Part shown: positions 5,340 to 6,216 of the stretch, in pieces
Layout of the letters: the number at the start of each line of letters is the position of its first letter
Position numbering within the stretch: the first letter of the stretch is position 1
NCBI GenBank assembly: GCA_030618975.1
Contig: JAUXCH010000317.1
Location: 1 to 6,216, forward strand
From: Planctomycetia bacterium
Lineage (GTDB): Bacteria > Planctomycetota > PLA2 > JAEUHO01
Reading direction: 5' to 3'
DNA: 6,216 bases
Notes under the pieces: generated by a model
Told to the model about the DNA's origin: nothing
Databases searched by the model: none
What the model saw: the letters and a program-made list of their open reading frames with translations, nothing else
Position numbers and translations under genes: made by a program

Positions 5340-6216
5340 GTGCATCCCACCGACCGCGAAGTGACCGCGTCCGTCGAGGTCGACGTGTCGGGGCTCTGGT
5401 TCTGCACGAGCTGCGGCGACATCCACCGAGAGGCGACGTGCCCGACACCCGATCAGTGGTTCCTGAAGAACGAGGCGCGCGTCGTGGCAGACGTCCGCCT
5501 CTGTGCCTGCTGCGCTCGGGCGGCGGTCCCGAGCGGATCCCCGTTCGCGTCGTTCTTCTGTTCGGAGTGCGGTACCCGGATCGCCGAGGTCAATCGGAGC
5601 CTGGGGCGACTCGTCGTGCCTCTCTGCCGCGACCTCGGCGCGAATCTCGCTCTCCTGCCTGCACCCGGGGATCCGGCTACGCGCTCTCGCGGCGTCGCAG
5701 GCTCGAATCAGTTCCTCGGTTCGCAGATCGAGCTTCTCGAGGAGGTGTCGTACTACCGCACGATGTGGCTCCTCGACCGCCTGCGGCTTCCGAGGAAGCC
5801 GATCCTGCTCGAGACGTACCTGCGGGAGGTGGTGCAGTTGAGACACGAGAGCTTCCACGCGCAAGCGGCGCTGGGGAGCCTGCTGAACCGGTTCCACGAG
5901 TACCTCATCGAGATCCCGAGCGAGTCCCCCGAGTTGGCCGCGCGCGTGAGGAAGAAGGCGCACGCCTTTGCGCGAGGCTTCCGGCGCGACCAGGCAAGGC
6001 GGCTGCTCGAGAGCGGCCCGGCCGTCTTGCGTGAGGTGGCGGCGGAGTGGGTCCGCAGGGTGATCGACGAGGTCCAGCCGCTCCCGAGCTGCGTGAGCAG
6101 CAGCGAGATCCTGGTGTTGGAGCGCAGGGGCCGAACGTACCGTGCCCTCCGAGACGCCGCGATCCAGTGCTTTTTTCGAACCCACGGCCGGCCGAAGCGC
6201 CCCGCGGCCCCCACCC
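5340..6216 (+). CDS. Unrecognised protein with zinc-ribbon-like N-terminus (3' end outside window)
   Basis: At least 292 codons are open from GTG 5340 to the window end. The start is fixed by a strong Shine-Dalgarno and a TGA just upstream. The first 80 residues are rich in paired cysteines: C22-x-x-C25 (FCTSCG), C34, C55-x-C57-C58 and C74-x-x-C77 (FCSECG). This resembles zinc-ribbon or treble-clef sites, so binding of one or two zinc ions is likely. No hydrophobic export signal precedes them, so the protein is probably cytoplasmic. From about residue 120 the sequence is charged and helical (QIELLEEV, LRLPRKPILLETYL, VRKKAHAFARGFRRDQ, AEWVRRVIDEV), possibly a coiled or helical-bundle region. 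A T6 run at 6171-6176 encodes part of QCFFR near the edge. I recognise no family; nucleic-acid or protein binding are both possible. It stands alone, about 700 bases after the IPT-like gene. Confidence 0.75.
   Translation, partial: MHPTDREVTASVEVDVSGLWFCTSCGDIHREATCPTPDQWFLKNEARVVADVRLCACCARAAVPSGSPFASFFCSECGTRIAEVNRSLGRLVVPLCRDLGANLALLPAPGDPATRSRGVAGSNQFLGSQIELLEEVSYYRTMWLLDRLRLPRKPILLETYLREVVQLRHESFHAQAALGSLLNRFHEYLIEIPSESPELAARVRKKAHAFARGFRRDQARRLLESGPAVLREVAAEWVRRVIDEVQPLPSCVSSSEILVLERRGRTYRALRDAAIQCFFRTHGRPKRPAAPT

Noticed and set aside
6171..6176. T6 run as a programmed frameshift site
   Set aside because: The frame continues open past it to the window end, and there is no slippery heptamer or downstream structure within the visible sequence.
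4614..6185. 523-codon minus-strand open frame and 451-codon plus-strand frame (4679-6034) on the right
   Set aside because: Both overlap the GTG 5340 gene in other frames. Neither has a supported start or recognisable motifs. The tail of the minus frame near 4640-4870 contains a hydrophobic-looking stretch, but nothing else supports it.

Overview
The window is strongly GC-rich bacterial DNA with long open shadow frames on both strands. It holds five protein genes: two on the minus strand at the left and three on the plus strand in the middle and right. The best guess for the source is Planctomycetota or another deep-branching, high-GC, environmental Gram-negative lineage. The reasons are a BlaI-type repressor next to an M56-like membrane protein, a lipoprotein, a secreted IPT/TIG-fold protein, and repeats of the form AAVEAGKLSEEDA. 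This placement is inference, since no rRNA or taxonomic marker is present.

Left block (1-2160, minus strand): a BlaI/MecI-family repressor is followed, with an ATGA stop/start overlap, by a large ORF of at least 567 codons that leaves the window at its 3' end. That protein starts inside what would normally be the second half of a BlaR1/M56 metallopeptidase. It keeps the membrane helix, the E-x-C-C-D region and the final transmembrane helix, but the HExxH-bearing half is absent. An array of about 49-residue repeats follows. A promoter (TTGACG-17-TATGCC) with a TACGAC/GTCGTA dyad in its spacer precedes the repressor, so the pair looks autoregulated.

Middle block (2160-4638): about 580 bases without a convincing gene contain an unusual run of short perfect stem-loops. 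A two-gene plus-strand operon follows: a small lipoprotein with a D-x-D-x-D-x-x-x-D loop, then a 491-residue secreted protein that appears to be built from about five IPT/TIG-like beta-sandwich domains. The Shine-Dalgarno of the second gene overlaps the stop codon of the first. They probably act together outside the cytoplasmic membrane.

Right block (4639-6216): about 700 bases without a convincing gene hold GC-rich inverted repeats. Then comes a GTG-started gene with a strong Shine-Dalgarno. It encodes an unrecognised protein with a Cys-rich zinc-ribbon-like N-terminus and a long helical remainder, cut by the window edge.

The most interesting element is the BlaI-coupled, catalytically headless M56 remnant carrying a repeat ectodomain. 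It may be a repressor/membrane pair that has lost the protease step, or a locus re-used to express a repeat-rich exported protein.
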